In this document: piece after piece, positions 8,386 through 17,151 of the stretch
Position numbering within the stretch: position 1 is the first letter of the stretch
Layout: each line of letters opens with the position of its first letter
Assembly (NCBI RefSeq): GCF_000717275.1
Contig: NZ_JNYV01000004.1
Coordinates: 558,001-622,000, forward strand
Direction of reading: 5' to 3'
Source of the DNA: Kitasatospora arboriphila
Lineage (GTDB): Bacteria > Actinomycetota > Actinomycetes > Mycobacteriales > Mycobacteriaceae
DNA length: 64,000 nt
Notes under the pieces: model-generated
What the model saw: the letters and a program-made list of their open reading frames with translations, nothing else
Told to the model about the DNA's origin: nothing
Databases searched by the model: none
Translations under genes and position numbers: made by a program

Positions 8386-11300
8386 GTGGGAATCCGGGGT
8401 CCGGCAGCAATGCCGACGTTGTCGCGGCGAAGCAAGGCGCTCATCGCCACTGCCGTCATCGTTCTGGTGGTGTTGCTGGTGGGGCCGAGGCTCATCACCA
8501 TCTACACCGACTGGTTGTGGTTCAAGGACATCGGCTACAGCTCGGTCTTCAGCAAGATCATCTGGACGCGCATCGCGCTGTTCGGCATCTGCGGCGCCAT
8601 CGCCGGACTGATCATCTTCGGTGCGTTGTGGCTCGCCTATCGCAGTCGGCCGGTGTTCGTTCCGACGAGTGGGCCAGGCGATCCGATCGCGCGCTACCGC
8701 ACCGTGGTGATGAGCCGCATCCGGTGGTTTGCCATCATCCCGACGTTGCTGGTCGGCCTTCTCGCGGGCCTGGTCGCGCAGGGCTCGTGGTCCACCGTGC
8801 AGATGTTCCTCAACGGTGAGAGCTTTGGCAGCAAGGATCCGGAGTTCGGCCTCGATGTCGGCTTCTACGCGTTTGATCTACCGTTCTACCGCTTCGTGCT
8901 GAACTACCTGTTCGTCGTCGTGGTGATCGCGTTTGTCGTCAGCTTGGTGACCCATTACATCTTTGGCGGGATCCGTCTCGCCGGACGCGGCGGAACGCTG
9001 ACCAACGCAGCGCGAATCCAGTTGGCGGTCATCGCCGGTACCTTCCTGTTGCTCAAGGCCATCGCGTACTGGCTCGACCGGTACACGCTGCTGAGCAGCA
9101 CCCGTAAGCAAGAGATCTTCAACGGCGCCAGCTACACCGACATCAACGCGGTGCTGCCGTCGAAGTTGATCCTCATGGCGATCGCCGTGATCTGTGCGTT
9201 GGCGTTCTTCGCCGGTGTGGTCCTTCGCGACCTTCGTATCCCTGCCCTGGCCACCGCCATGATGCTGTTGTCGGCGTTGGTCATCGGCGTGGGCTGGCCC
9301 GCAGCCATGGAGCAGTTCTCGGTGAAGCCCAACGCGGCCGAGAAGGAAGCCGAGTTCATCAACCGGAACATCGAGGCCACCAAGGCGGCCTACGGAATCG
9401 GTGACGACAGGGTGAAGACCCAGGCGAACTGGACCGGTGAACCGGCCGATGCCGATCAGGTCGACGCCGACGCACCGACGTTGTCGAACATCCGGCTCCT
9501 TGATCCCAACATCGTGTCGCCGGCCTTCGCTCAGCTCAAGCGGCAGCAGAACTTCTACGGCTTCCCGTCCCAACTTGCCCTCGACCGTTACACAGTCGAC
9601 GGCGAGATGCGTGACTTCGTGGTCGCCGCAAGGGAACTCGACCCCACCAGGTTCGAGGCGAACCAGCAGAACTGGCTGAACAAGCACACCGTCTACACCC
9701 ACGGCAACGGCTTCATCGCCGCTCCTGCCAACACCGTGAACGAAGCCGTCTCCAGTGAGAGCGACGTCAACGGCGGCGGTGAGCCCGTCTTCAACGTCAG
9801 TGATCTGAGCAATTATCAGACCGACGACTACAAGGCGAACGCGCCCATCAAGGTGACGCAGCCCCGTATCTACTTCGGTGAGCTGATCTCCAAGGTGAAT
9901 CCCGACTACGCGATCGTCGGCAACACCGGTGCGCCGCGGGAGTTCGACACCGCGGACACACCCAAGTACACCTACCAGGGCGACGCCGGCGTGCCGTTGT
10001 CCAACTGGTTCAACCGATTTGCCTACGCGGTCAAGTACACCGAGCGCAACCTGCTGCTCTCGGGGGCCATCAACGAAGAGTCGAAGATCATCTACAACCG
10101 TGATCCTCGTGACCGTGTCAAGAAGGCCGCACCTTGGCTGACCGTCGACTCCAAGACCTATCCGGCCGTGATGTCCGACGGCTCGGTCAAGTGGATCGTC
10201 GACGGGTACACGACTCTCGACGCATTCCCCTACGCGCAGAAGACGTCGCTCGAAGATGCGACCACCGATGCGCAGCAGCTCAATCAGGGCCAGACCGGAC
10301 GCACTCAGGTCAACCGGCAGGTCTCGTACGTCCGCAACTCGGTGAAGGCCACCGTGGACGCCTACTCGGGCGAGGTCACGCTCTACCAGTTCGACGACAA
10401 GGACCCCGTCCTGAAGACCTGGATGAAGGTGTTCCCTGATTCGGTGAAGTCGCGGGCCGAGTTCGACAACGCGGAGAACGCAGACCTGCGTGACCACGTG
10501 CGCTACCCGGAGGATCTGTTCAAGATCCAGCGTCAGCTGCTGACGAAGTACCACGTGACCAACCCGCAGACGTTCTTCCAGGGAGACGCCTTCTGGTCGG
10601 TGCCTGCCGATCCGACGGACAGCGCTGCAGTCACACGGGGGCTCGATCAGCCGCCGTACTACTTTGTCGCCTCCGATCCCGAGACGAAGAGGTCCTCGTT
10701 CCAGTTGACGTCGGTGTTCAACGTCCTGAAGCAGGAGTTCTTGGCGGCGTACGTGACCGTGTCCTCCGACCCGGAGAACTACGGTCAGATCACCATCAAG
10801 AATCTTCCGCCGAACACGCAGCGTGAAGGTCCCAAACAGGTCTTCAGTGCGATGGAGACCGACACCCGCGTGGCAGAGAGCCGTAAGAACCTCGAGAACA
10901 CCGCGGATGTCACCTTCGGCAATCTGCTGACGTTGCCGGTCGGTGACAACGGGGTCCTGAACGTGGTGCCGATGTACGCGCAGGCGAAGTCGACAGCGGG
11001 TACGTTCCCACGTCTGGTCCGTGTGATCGTGCGGTACGACGACAGCAGTGGGCAGCCGCCTCGGGTGGGTTATGCGCCCACCGTCGCGGCAGCGCTCGCA
11101 GGTGTCGGGATCGATCCGTCGTCCGTGACGCAGATCCCGGGCGCTGAGAGCGCGCCGGTGGTTCAGCCGGGTACTCCACCGCAGCAGGGGCAGACCCCGA
11201 CGCCGCCGCCGGCAGACGGTCAGGCCGCGGTACCGCCGTCGCCCCAGCGAGACGCGATCGTCAAGCGGATGGACGATGCCCTGACCGCCATGCAGCAGGC

Positions 11301-11391
11301 CCTCTCGGCGGGTAACTTCACCGCCTACGGTCAGGCACAGACGGATCTGCAGGCTGCGGTGCGCGATTACGAGAATCTGCCGACGGGCTAG
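8386..11391 (+). CDS. UPF0182 family large membrane protein (Rv3193c-like)
   Basis: A 1001-residue integral membrane protein with about seven transmembrane helices in the first third. A large extracytoplasmic domain follows, with conserved stretches such as NRDPRDRVKKAAPWL and GYTTLDAFPYAQ, then a Pro/Gln-rich linker and a short helical tail. Function is unknown although the family is widespread in actinobacteria. GTG 8386 is chosen because it follows GGAG and the N-terminus VGIRGPAAMPTLSRR resembles family starts. Long open antisense frames across it are shadows of GC-rich coding. Confidence 0.88.
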   Translation: MGIRGPAAMPTLSRRSKALIATAVIVLVVLLVGPRLITIYTDWLWFKDIGYSSVFSKIIWTRIALFGICGAIAGLIIFGALWLAYRSRPVFVPTSGPGDPIARYRTVVMSRIRWFAIIPTLLVGLLAGLVAQGSWSTVQMFLNGESFGSKDPEFGLDVGFYAFDLPFYRFVLNYLFVVVVIAFVVSLVTHYIFGGIRLAGRGGTLTNAARIQLAVIAGTFLLLKAIAYWLDRYTLLSSTRKQEIFNGASYTDINAVLPSKLILMAIAVICALAFFAGVVLRDLRIPALATAMMLLSALVIGVGWPAAMEQFSVKPNAAEKEAEFINRNIEATKAAYGIGDDRVKTQANWTGEPADADQVDADAPTLSNIRLLDPNIVSPAFAQLKRQQNFYGFPSQLALDRYTVDGEMRDFVVAARELDPTRFEANQQNWLNKHTVYTHGNGFIAAPANTVNEAVSSESDVNGGGEPVFNVSDLSNYQTDDYKANAPIKVTQPRIYFGELISKVNPDYAIVGNTGAPREFDTADTPKYTYQGDAGVPLSNWFNRFAYAVKYTERNLLLSGAINEESKIIYNRDPRDRVKKAAPWLTVDSKTYPAVMSDGSVKWIVDGYTTLDAFPYAQKTSLEDATTDAQQLNQGQTGRTQVNRQVSYVRNSVKATVDAYSGEVTLYQFDDKDPVLKTWMKVFPDSVKSRAEFDNAENADLRDHVRYPEDLFKIQRQLLTKYHVTNPQTFFQGDAFWSVPADPTDSAAVTRGLDQPPYYFVASDPETKRSSFQLTSVFNVLKQEFLAAYVTVSSDPENYGQITIKNLPPNTQREGPKQVFSAMETDTRVAESRKNLENTADVTFGNLLTLPVGDNGVLNVVPMYAQAKSTAGTFPRLVRVIVRYDDSSGQPPRVGYAPTVAAALAGVGIDPSSVTQIPGAESAPVVQPGTPPQQGQTPTPPPADGQAAVPPSPQRDAIVKRMDDALTAMQQALSAGNFTAYGQAQTDLQAAVRDYENLPTG

Positions 11392-11419
11392 CATTTGCCC
11401 AGTTCAGAAGCGTGACCGG

Positions 11420-11465
11420 CGTTACAGGCGGGCGATTTGCACTTCGCAGGTGCCCGCCTGTAACG
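11420..11465 (+). terminator. Hairpin terminator after the UPF0182 gene
   Basis: A perfect 14-bp stem: CGTTACAGGCGGGC (11420-11433) with GCCCGCCTGTAACG (11452-11465), then TTGTGTTT. Its 3' arm overlaps the predicted -10 element of the following tRNA gene. Confidence 0.75.
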
Positions 11466-11466
11466 T
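11437..11466 (+). promoter_or_regulatory. Predicted tRNA-fMet promoter
   Basis: TTGCAC (11437-11442), an 18-nt spacer and TAACGT (11461-11466) place a start near 11473, just before the tRNA at 11479. The -10 hexamer lies in the 3' arm of the preceding terminator hairpin. Confidence 0.5.
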
Positions 11467-11478
11467 TGTGTTTACCGC

Positions 11479-11552
11479 CGCGGGGTGGAGCAGCTCGGTA
11501 GCTCGCTGGGCTCATAACCCAGAGGTCGCAGGTTCAAATCCTGTCCCCGCTA
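11479..11552 (+). tRNA. tRNA-fMet (CAT), initiator
   Basis: A cloverleaf of 74 nt with anticodon CAT. Initiator features are an unpaired first acceptor position (C1 opposite T72) and three consecutive G-C pairs in the anticodon stem (TGGGCTCATAACCCA). The 3' CCA is not encoded (the A discriminator is followed by CGA). Confidence 0.95.
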
Positions 11553-11559
11553 CGAAGAC

Positions 11560-11598
11560 AAGAACCCGCGTTCTGCATCACGCAGAACGCGGGTTCTT
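11560..11598. terminator. Terminator after tRNA-fMet
   Basis: A perfect 17-bp stem (11560-11576 with 11582-11598) and 5-nt loop ATCAC, 8 nt after the tRNA. It may also end the convergent operon whose last stop is at 11643. Confidence 0.85.
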
Positions 11599-11642
11599 GC
11601 TATATCCGGGCGGTGTTCCAGTCGGTGGCGAAGGGGCCCCGA

Positions 11643-11912
11643 TCAGGATGGGTCTTCGTGGGTGACCGCCTTGTAGCCGCGTGCACCAGCTCGATCGACC
11701 GCAGCTTTCACGAGGCCGAAGATCAGGCCCTGCAGTGCAGCGGCAACCAGGACTTCGGTGTTGCTCCTCTGGAGGTCTTTGGGATCAGGCGCCTTTGCGT
11801 CATTGCCCAGACGCTTCCAGACCTGAGCGAATGCGGCTGACGCCACGACACCACCGAGGACGCTGGTGGCTATCGACAGCGGCTTGTAGGCGGCTTTGGA
11901 CACGGCGCTCAT
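11643..11912 (-). CDS. DUF4235 membrane protein
   Basis: 89 residues with two hydrophobic stretches (around SIATSVLGGVVASAAFAQVW and VLVAAALQGLIFGLV) and the WKRL element of DUF4235. Members are small envelope proteins of unknown role, usually encoded beside DUF3618 and holin-like genes, as here. Its ATG overlaps the stop of the upstream DUF3618 gene by 4 nt (ATGA), indicating translational coupling. Confidence 0.8.
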   Translation of the reverse strand: MSAVSKAAYKPLSIATSVLGGVVASAAFAQVWKRLGNDAKAPDPKDLQRSNTEVLVAAALQGLIFGLVKAAVDRAGARGYKAVTHEDPS

Positions 11913-12205
11913 ACGATCTCCCTCTTCTTCGAACGGCGACGACGGACAACAACGAGCAGGACGAGCAGCACTGCCCCGATCGCGCCGGAGGTCGCCAGGA
12001 CCTGCTGGTTGTCTTTGGCTTTGATCTGCGCGGTGTGGGCGGTGTCTGCGGCAGCCGTTTTGACGCGGGTGGGTACGTCGAACTTCTGCGCCAGCGCGTC
12101 CACGGTCTGGGCCAACTCGGCGCGCTGTTCCTCGACCGGAGGCACATCGGTGGGCGCAGTGGTTCCGGGTTCGGGTGTTGCGCCCGATGACGTCGGTTCG
12201 CTCAT
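11909..12205 (-). CDS. DUF3618 membrane protein
   Basis: 98 residues: a Pro/Thr-rich N-terminus, an amphipathic helix with the DUF3618 pattern EEQRAELAQTVDALAQKFDV, then one transmembrane helix and a basic RRRRSKK tail. ATG 12205 is chosen because it overlaps the stop codon of the holin-like gene by 1 nt (TGATG). It is the middle gene of a coupled three-gene operon; function is unknown. Confidence 0.8.
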   Translation of the reverse strand: MSEPTSSGATPEPGTTAPTDVPPVEEQRAELAQTVDALAQKFDVPTRVKTAAADTAHTAQIKAKDNQQVLATSGAIGAVLLVLLVVVRRRRSKKREIV

Positions 12206-12600
12206 CAGAGATGCTCCCTCACGGTGTTGATGTCCCTCTGGATGCTGTGCACGGTTGCCTGCGGTGCCGGCGGCACGGCCTTCTTGGCCCGAGACGCGCC
12301 GATCGCGGCAGCGATGGCTCCGATGACGACCAGCACGGCCGCGACGATGAGTGCGGCGAGCCATGGGTCCACCGCGGTGGCCAACCCCAGGACGGCCGCT
12401 GCGATGAGTGTTCCGAAGCCGAACAGCAGCAACAGGGCACCTGCTCCGGAGATGCCGACGCCGATGCCGAGCTTTGTACCTTTTGTCTTCACCTCATCGA
12501 GTGCGTTCCGCACTTCTGTCTTGACGAGGGTGGAGGTCTGCTCGGAGAGGCGTTCTATCAACTGGACGGTCGAGAGATCTGTCGGTGGGGGCTGATTCAT
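12205..12600 (-). CDS. Phage holin-like family protein (Phage_holin_3_6)
   Basis: 131 residues: an amphipathic N-terminal helix (LIERLSEQTSTLVKTEV), then two transmembrane segments separated by a short loop at about residues 48-100, and a helical tail. This fits the actinobacterial holin-3_6 family, which is chromosomal and not tied to prophages. It is the first gene of the operon with DUF3618 and DUF4235. There is no lysin or other phage gene nearby, so a lysis role is unlikely; an envelope-stress role is possible. Confidence 0.78.
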   Translation of the reverse strand: MNQPPPTDLSTVQLIERLSEQTSTLVKTEVRNALDEVKTKGTKLGIGVGISGAGALLLLFGFGTLIAAAVLGLATAVDPWLAALIVAAVLVVIGAIAAAIGASRAKKAVPPAPQATVHSIQRDINTVREHL

Positions 12601-12733
12601 CGTTCCTCCTTTGACTGCGGGCTGCGACGCAGTGATCAGCTCAGCCGACCTACCGAGCCGCGAGTCACGGACAGACGGTGGTTACCCCGGGCAACATGTG
12701 AGCAAACCGGACAACAAAAGACGATGTGATCCT

Positions 12734-13894
12734 TCAGAGTGCCGCGGCGGCGGGCTTTTTCATCTTGCGCACGGTTTTCCCGTCGGCGTATTCGCCCAGC
12801 GCGGTCATCACCCAGCCAGATGGTTCACGAACCATCTTGCACATCAGTACGCCGGTGGTGGGGCCTGAGTCGGAGAGTTCGAATCGGACCATCTCCTGGC
12901 CGCTCCCGTGATCGACGAGCCTGCAGAAGGCCCGCCCGACGTCGGTGAATCGCTGGCCCGAGAAGGAGTTCACGGTGAACACCAGGCCGGTGACCGAATG
13001 GGGCAACCGCCCCAGGTCCACCGAGATCACCTCGTCGTCGCCCTCACCTGCGCCGGTCAGGTTGTCACCCGAATGTGCCACCGCCCCATCGAGTATCGAC
13101 AACTTCAAGAACCAGCAGGTCGCCACGACCTTTCGGTTCGCATCGAAGGCGATGCACGACGCGTCGAGATCGATCCGGCCCTTGCCTGCGACCGGATCCC
13201 ACCCGAGTCCCATCCGGACCTTGCTCAGCATCGGCTTGCCGAACTTCGTCAGCACAACCGACTGGCTTTTCTCGAGGACCACGTGACCTTTGTCGAGGTT
13301 CGGCCGATGGTTCGCCGAGTTGGTGAGGGTCGCCACCGGGACGGCGGGAACCGCCACCTGCTCCACCGTCGGCGCAGTCTCGGCCGGGTCGTCCACGCTG
13401 ATACCGAAATCTGTTGCGATCCCGGCCAATCCATCTGCGTAGCCCTGCCCGACCGCACGCAGCTTCCATCCGCCGCCGCGCCGATAGACCTCGAAGACGA
13501 TCAGGGCGGTCTCGCCGGAGAGATTTGCCGGGTCGAACGTGGCGAGCAGGTCACCGTTCGCCGCATCGATGACGCGGGCATGTGGATTCGTCCCGGCGAA
13601 CGTGGTGGCCGGGGGATCGAGGCTGGCCGTGATCACCACCTTGTCGATGGCCGACGGAACGGCGGCCAGGGTGATGCAGACTGCGTCGGGACCGTGCGCA
13701 GTACCGGGCATGTGACGCAGCCCCGGCCCGACGGGCGCGTTGAAGAAGACCAGGTCGGCGTCGCTGCGCACCTTGCCCGACGGGGCCACCAACAGCGCCG
13801 ACACGTCGAGTTGCCGTCCGCTCACCCCGACCTCGATGCGGACTTCGGCGGCCTGCAACGCAGTGTTCGCGCCCGCAGTCATCGGGATGCTCAT
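12734..13894 (-). CDS. Tandem TerD-domain stress protein
   Basis: 386 residues containing two TerD-like beta-sandwich domains, about residues 20-175 and 215-375, joined by a Pro/Val-rich linker. Calcium-binding style acidic clusters are present in the second domain (IDLDASCIAFD, EGDDEVISVDL). TerD proteins belong to the tellurite/chemical-stress network, which is otherwise absent here. ATG 13894 (MSIPMTAG) is preferred because the longer frame runs through the divergent amt upstream region. It is separated by 133 nt from the holin-like operon. Confidence 0.85.
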   Translation of the reverse strand: MSIPMTAGANTALQAAEVRIEVGVSGRQLDVSALLVAPSGKVRSDADLVFFNAPVGPGLRHMPGTAHGPDAVCITLAAVPSAIDKVVITASLDPPATTFAGTNPHARVIDAANGDLLATFDPANLSGETALIVFEVYRRGGGWKLRAVGQGYADGLAGIATDFGISVDDPAETAPTVEQVAVPAVPVATLTNSANHRPNLDKGHVVLEKSQSVVLTKFGKPMLSKVRMGLGWDPVAGKGRIDLDASCIAFDANRKVVATCWFLKLSILDGAVAHSGDNLTGAGEGDDEVISVDLGRLPHSVTGLVFTVNSFSGQRFTDVGRAFCRLVDHGSGQEMVRFELSDSGPTTGVLMCKMVREPSGWVMTALGEYADGKTVRKMKKPAAAAL

Positions 13895-14104
13895 TGTCGC
13901 GGTCCGCCCTTGTTCGACTCGTGGCCTGTGGGCCCGGGAAAGGACTGTCGCAACGAAGCTACCGAAGTCCGGCGATCGGTGTGGGCGTGTTGTCGATTCG
14001 ATACCTCCGGGCAGATTCGCCACGGCCCGTCGGGACGAATCGGGTGTTGGTTATTGTCCTTCGAGCACAACCACTCACCTCTTCACAGAACACGGAGGGC
14101 TCCT

Positions 14105-15337
14105 GTGCCCGAGCTCGATGGTGCTGCCACTGCGCTGGTACTTGTCTCGACCGCGATGGTTCTTCTGATGACTCCGGCGCTGGCGCTGTTCTACGGCGGC
14201 ATGGTGCGCAGCTTCAGCGTGCTGAACATGATGATGATGAGCTTCATCGCTATTCCGTTGGTCGCGGTCGCGTGGCTGGTCGCCGGCTACAGCCTTGCGT
14301 TCTCAGACGATGCGGGGTTCGGCCTCATCGGTGGCGTGGAGTCGTTCGGGCTGGCCGGGATCGGTCCGGAGTCGTTGCACGGATCCATCCCGACCTTGTT
14401 GTTCGTGACGTTTCAGCTGACGTTCGCCGTGATCACCGCGGCACTGATCAGTGGGGCCATCGCCGACCGTGCCCGCTTCGTCGCCTGGATCGTGTTCGTA
14501 CCGATCTGGACCCTACTGGTCTATGCGCCTGTGGCGCACTGGGTCTGGGGTCCCGGCGGCTGGATCGCCGAGCTCGGGGCGCTCGACTTCGCGGGCGGTC
14601 TGGTGGTGGAGGTGACCTCGGGTGCTTCGGCGCTGGCACTTGCCCTCGTCTTGGGGCCCCGCCTGGGATTCCGCCACGACACGATGCGCCCGCACAATCT
14701 GCCCTTCGTGCTGCTCGGCGCGGGACTGTTGTGGTTCGGATGGTTCGGTTTCAATGCAGGCTCCGCGCTCGCGGCCGACGGCATCGCGGCAGCCGTCCTG
14801 CTCAACACCTTGATCGCGGGCGGCCTGGGAATGGTCGGCTGGCTTGTGGTCGAGACCAATCGTGATGGGCACCCGACCAGTTTCGGCGCCGCGTCGGGCA
14901 TTGTCGCCGGGCTGGTGGCGATCACGCCGTCGTGTGGATCGGTGGGTCCCCTCGGGGCGGCCGTTGTCGGCCTCGCAGCCGGAATCGTGTGTGCCTACGT
15001 GGTGTTGTGGAAGTTCAAGTTCGGCTACGACGATTCACTGGATGTCGTCGGCGTGCATTTCACCGGTGGTGTGGTCGGCACCTTCCTCATCGGGCTCTTC
15101 GCGACCTCGATGATGACGTCCGATGCCGAAGGGCTTTTCTACGGCGGCGGACTGGCTCTGCTGGGTAAACAAGTGATTGCCATCTTTGCGGTAGCTCTTT
15201 ACACATTCTTGATGTCATTCGGAATCGGGAAGGTCATCGATTGGACCATCGGGTTCAGGGTGTCGGCGAAAGATGAGCGAGAAGGGGTCGACTTCTCCGA
15301 GCACGCCGAGACGGCCTACGCCGACCTCGAGCGCTGA
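14105..15337 (+). CDS. amt: Ammonium transporter Amt
   Basis: 410-residue channel with about eleven transmembrane helices that moves ammonium/ammonia across the inner membrane. Conserved elements include ALFYGGMVR near the start, the first pore histidine region RPHNLPFVLLG, the GWFGFNAGS motif, and the second pore histidine in VGVHFTGGVVG. GTG 14105 follows GGAGGG by 5 nt, which decides the start. There is no glnK or glnD downstream, unlike the usual amtB operon, so regulation through PII must act on a protein encoded elsewhere. Confidence 0.93.
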   Translation: MPELDGAATALVLVSTAMVLLMTPALALFYGGMVRSFSVLNMMMMSFIAIPLVAVAWLVAGYSLAFSDDAGFGLIGGVESFGLAGIGPESLHGSIPTLLFVTFQLTFAVITAALISGAIADRARFVAWIVFVPIWTLLVYAPVAHWVWGPGGWIAELGALDFAGGLVVEVTSGASALALALVLGPRLGFRHDTMRPHNLPFVLLGAGLLWFGWFGFNAGSALAADGIAAAVLLNTLIAGGLGMVGWLVVETNRDGHPTSFGAASGIVAGLVAITPSCGSVGPLGAAVVGLAAGIVCAYVVLWKFKFGYDDSLDVVGVHFTGGVVGTFLIGLFATSMMTSDAEGLFYGGGLALLGKQVIAIFAVALYTFLMSFGIGKVIDWTIGFRVSAKDEREGVDFSEHAETAYADLER

Positions 15338-15805
15338 TCGCCACCTCTGGGGATTGGATCGACACAAATGGCTATTCGGCCATTGTCGATCAGCAGTGTC
15401 GGGTAATTCGTAGACCGGTCGATATGATCGTCACGTTCAGAAATTGCCGCTGAACCTTGTTGCGGTGAACCTTCGGGCGAACGGTCGCCGCCTTTATGCT
15501 CGAGCCTGAGCGTTAGTGGTCCAAGTCCGCCCATTGTTTGTCTGAGATGCGCGACTGACTTCGCCGGCGCTCCGATAACTGCATGTCAGCCGCAGCTGCA
15601 CCGGCCGAATTGACGCCATGCCTTTTAATGGACTCGCACACTTTCCAATTGATGTGTTCGGGTAATGGCGCGAAAAGAATGCGCGCGCTGCTTTCGAAAA
15701 TCGAAGATAAAAATCGCATTCCGCGAAACTTTTTGACTCCTTACTTTCATACTCGGGGCAAGCGGGTCGGACTGGCTGGCCCTTTTGTGTAGGCGAGGTT
15801 CAATT
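15338..15805. other. 468-nt intergenic region before the SipW cassette
   Basis: No gene is supported here. The right half (about 15640-15770) is clearly richer in A/T than its surroundings, with runs such as GATAAAAATCGC and AACTTTTTGACTCC, which may hold the cassette promoter. ATGGC/GCCAT around 15370 could form only a weak hairpin. No convincing -35/-10 pair or riboswitch was seen. Confidence 0.5.
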
Positions 15806-16411
15806 ATGAGTTTGACGGTCACAAAACGTAATCGCCGCAAGATCCGAGCGATTCTTGCGGCGGGTTTGGTGCTCGGCGTGGGAGCGGCGGTGACACTTGC
15901 GGCCTGGAGTGATTCAGTCTGGGGCCAGAGCGAGTTCGCCACCGACAAGTGGAACGTTCAGGGCAGTTTCAACGGTGGCACCAGCTGGGGTGAGTTCGCA
16001 ACGGGACCGACGGCCGGCACCTTTACATTCCCGCTGGCCGATGCCACGAGCCTCACGCCCGGTGAATCGGTCAAAGCCCCGGTGTCGCTGCGGGTCGGGC
16101 CGGCGGCATCGGCATTGAATGCTTCGGTGACCCTCGCTCCGTCGGGCAACACGTCTGCGTTGGCCGGCGAACTCGAACTCACCGTCACCGAGGCCGCCAG
16201 CTGCAGCGTCGCGGGTACCACGCCCGCAGGCTGGCCGGCAGGTGGAAGCGTGGCGACGGCCGGCGGAAGTACCCCGATCATCCTCAACGGCGACATGACC
16301 CCGCGGCACTTCTGTTTCACTGTGACGCTGCCGGCCGACGCGGCGCTGCTCAATACGTCGACAACAGGGCAGGTTCTCTGGGAGTTCAAGGCAACCAGCG
16401 TCGAACCGTAG
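15806..16411 (+). CDS. SipW-dependent exported protein (alternate signal type)
   Basis: 201 residues. A basic N-terminus (KRNRRKIRAI) and a hydrophobic core lead into TLAAWSDSVWGQSEF at 30-44, the pattern of 'alternate signal-mediated' proteins processed by SipW-type peptidases. The mature part is Thr/Ser/Gly-rich beta-type sequence with two cysteines (ASCSVAG and RHFCFTV) that could form a disulfide. TasA-like fibre proteins of Bacillus use the same export route, but no TasA homology can be claimed. It is followed by a signal peptidase gene 110 nt later. The start ATG has only a weak purine tract (GGCGAGG). Confidence 0.8.
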   Translation: MSLTVTKRNRRKIRAILAAGLVLGVGAAVTLAAWSDSVWGQSEFATDKWNVQGSFNGGTSWGEFATGPTAGTFTFPLADATSLTPGESVKAPVSLRVGPAASALNASVTLAPSGNTSALAGELELTVTEAASCSVAGTTPAGWPAGGSVATAGGSTPIILNGDMTPRHFCFTVTLPADAALLNTSTTGQVLWEFKATSVEP

Positions 16412-16521
16412 GCATCTGCCGGCCGCCGGGCCAGTGGTTCATGGCAGAGCCCCGGCGGCCCGGTGGCCCTGATCTCTTGCGCGTCCGCGTCGTGAAGTCC
16501 GGAAATCTATAGGAGTCCTTG

Positions 16522-17148
16522 ATGTTTCATGCTGATCCGGTCGCCCACGCCGAGCCTCCCTCAGCCCCGAGACGGCGATCCGCGCTGTCGGTCGTCAGCA
16601 GTGTGATCATGAACCTGCTCGCGGTGGGAGGGCTCGCGTGCATCGTGATGGTTGTCCTGGCCGTGGTGTTCAACGTCTCGCTCATCATGTTCAAGACCGG
16701 GTCGATGGCCCCATCCATCCCGGCGGGATCGCTGGCCGTCGTGCAGACGGTGCCGGCGGCGTCTGTGGACGTGGGCGACGTGGTCACCGTCAAACGAGCT
16801 GGTCAGTTGCCGATCACGCACCGGGTGATCAAGACCTCGCCGGGCGCCGACGGCACAACGATGCTCGAAATGCGTGGTGATGCCAATTCATTCGACGACC
16901 CGGGTGGCTATCAGGTCAAGGAGGTACGCAAGGTCCTGTGGTCGGTACCGGGTCTTGCCAAGGGTGTCATCTGGCTGTCGAATCCGTTTGTCCTACTGGC
17001 GATCACAATTGGCGCTGCGTTGCTGGTGCTCTGGGCCTTCTGGCCCCGACAGAGCGAGGACGACGTCGATCCCGATGACGGTGTTCCCGACGGCCGAATA
17101 GCAGTGCCCGAACGTGGTGCAGGCGCCCATTCTCGGATCGAGGCCTGA
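16522..17148 (+). CDS. sipW: Signal peptidase I, SipW/ER type
   Basis: 208-residue membrane peptidase with TM segments at about 30-55 and 150-172. The nucleophile is S61 in TGSMAPS. The general base is H100 in ITHRV, where typical bacterial enzymes have Lys, so this is the archaeal/ER/SipW class. The third box is RGDANSFDDP. It is flanked by two proteins carrying matching signals, which identifies its likely substrates. ATG 16522 follows AGGAG. The tail is acidic and probably cytoplasmic. The gene ends 3 nt before the downstream exported protein. Confidence 0.88.
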   Translation: MFHADPVAHAEPPSAPRRRSALSVVSSVIMNLLAVGGLACIVMVVLAVVFNVSLIMFKTGSMAPSIPAGSLAVVQTVPAASVDVGDVVTVKRAGQLPITHRVIKTSPGADGTTMLEMRGDANSFDDPGGYQVKEVRKVLWSVPGLAKGVIWLSNPFVLLAITIGAALLVLWAFWPRQSEDDVDPDDGVPDGRIAVPERGAGAHSRIEA

Positions 17149-17151
17149 ACA

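Noticed and set aside
8878..11394. Very long open frame on the minus strand across the UPF0182 gene
   Set aside because: It mirrors a GC-rich conserved gene, gives a His/Arg/Gly-rich product without domains, and has no ribosome-binding site. Typical antisense shadow.
12205..12600. Prophage remnant based on the holin-like gene
   Set aside because: The family is chromosomal in actinobacteria and no other phage gene is nearby.
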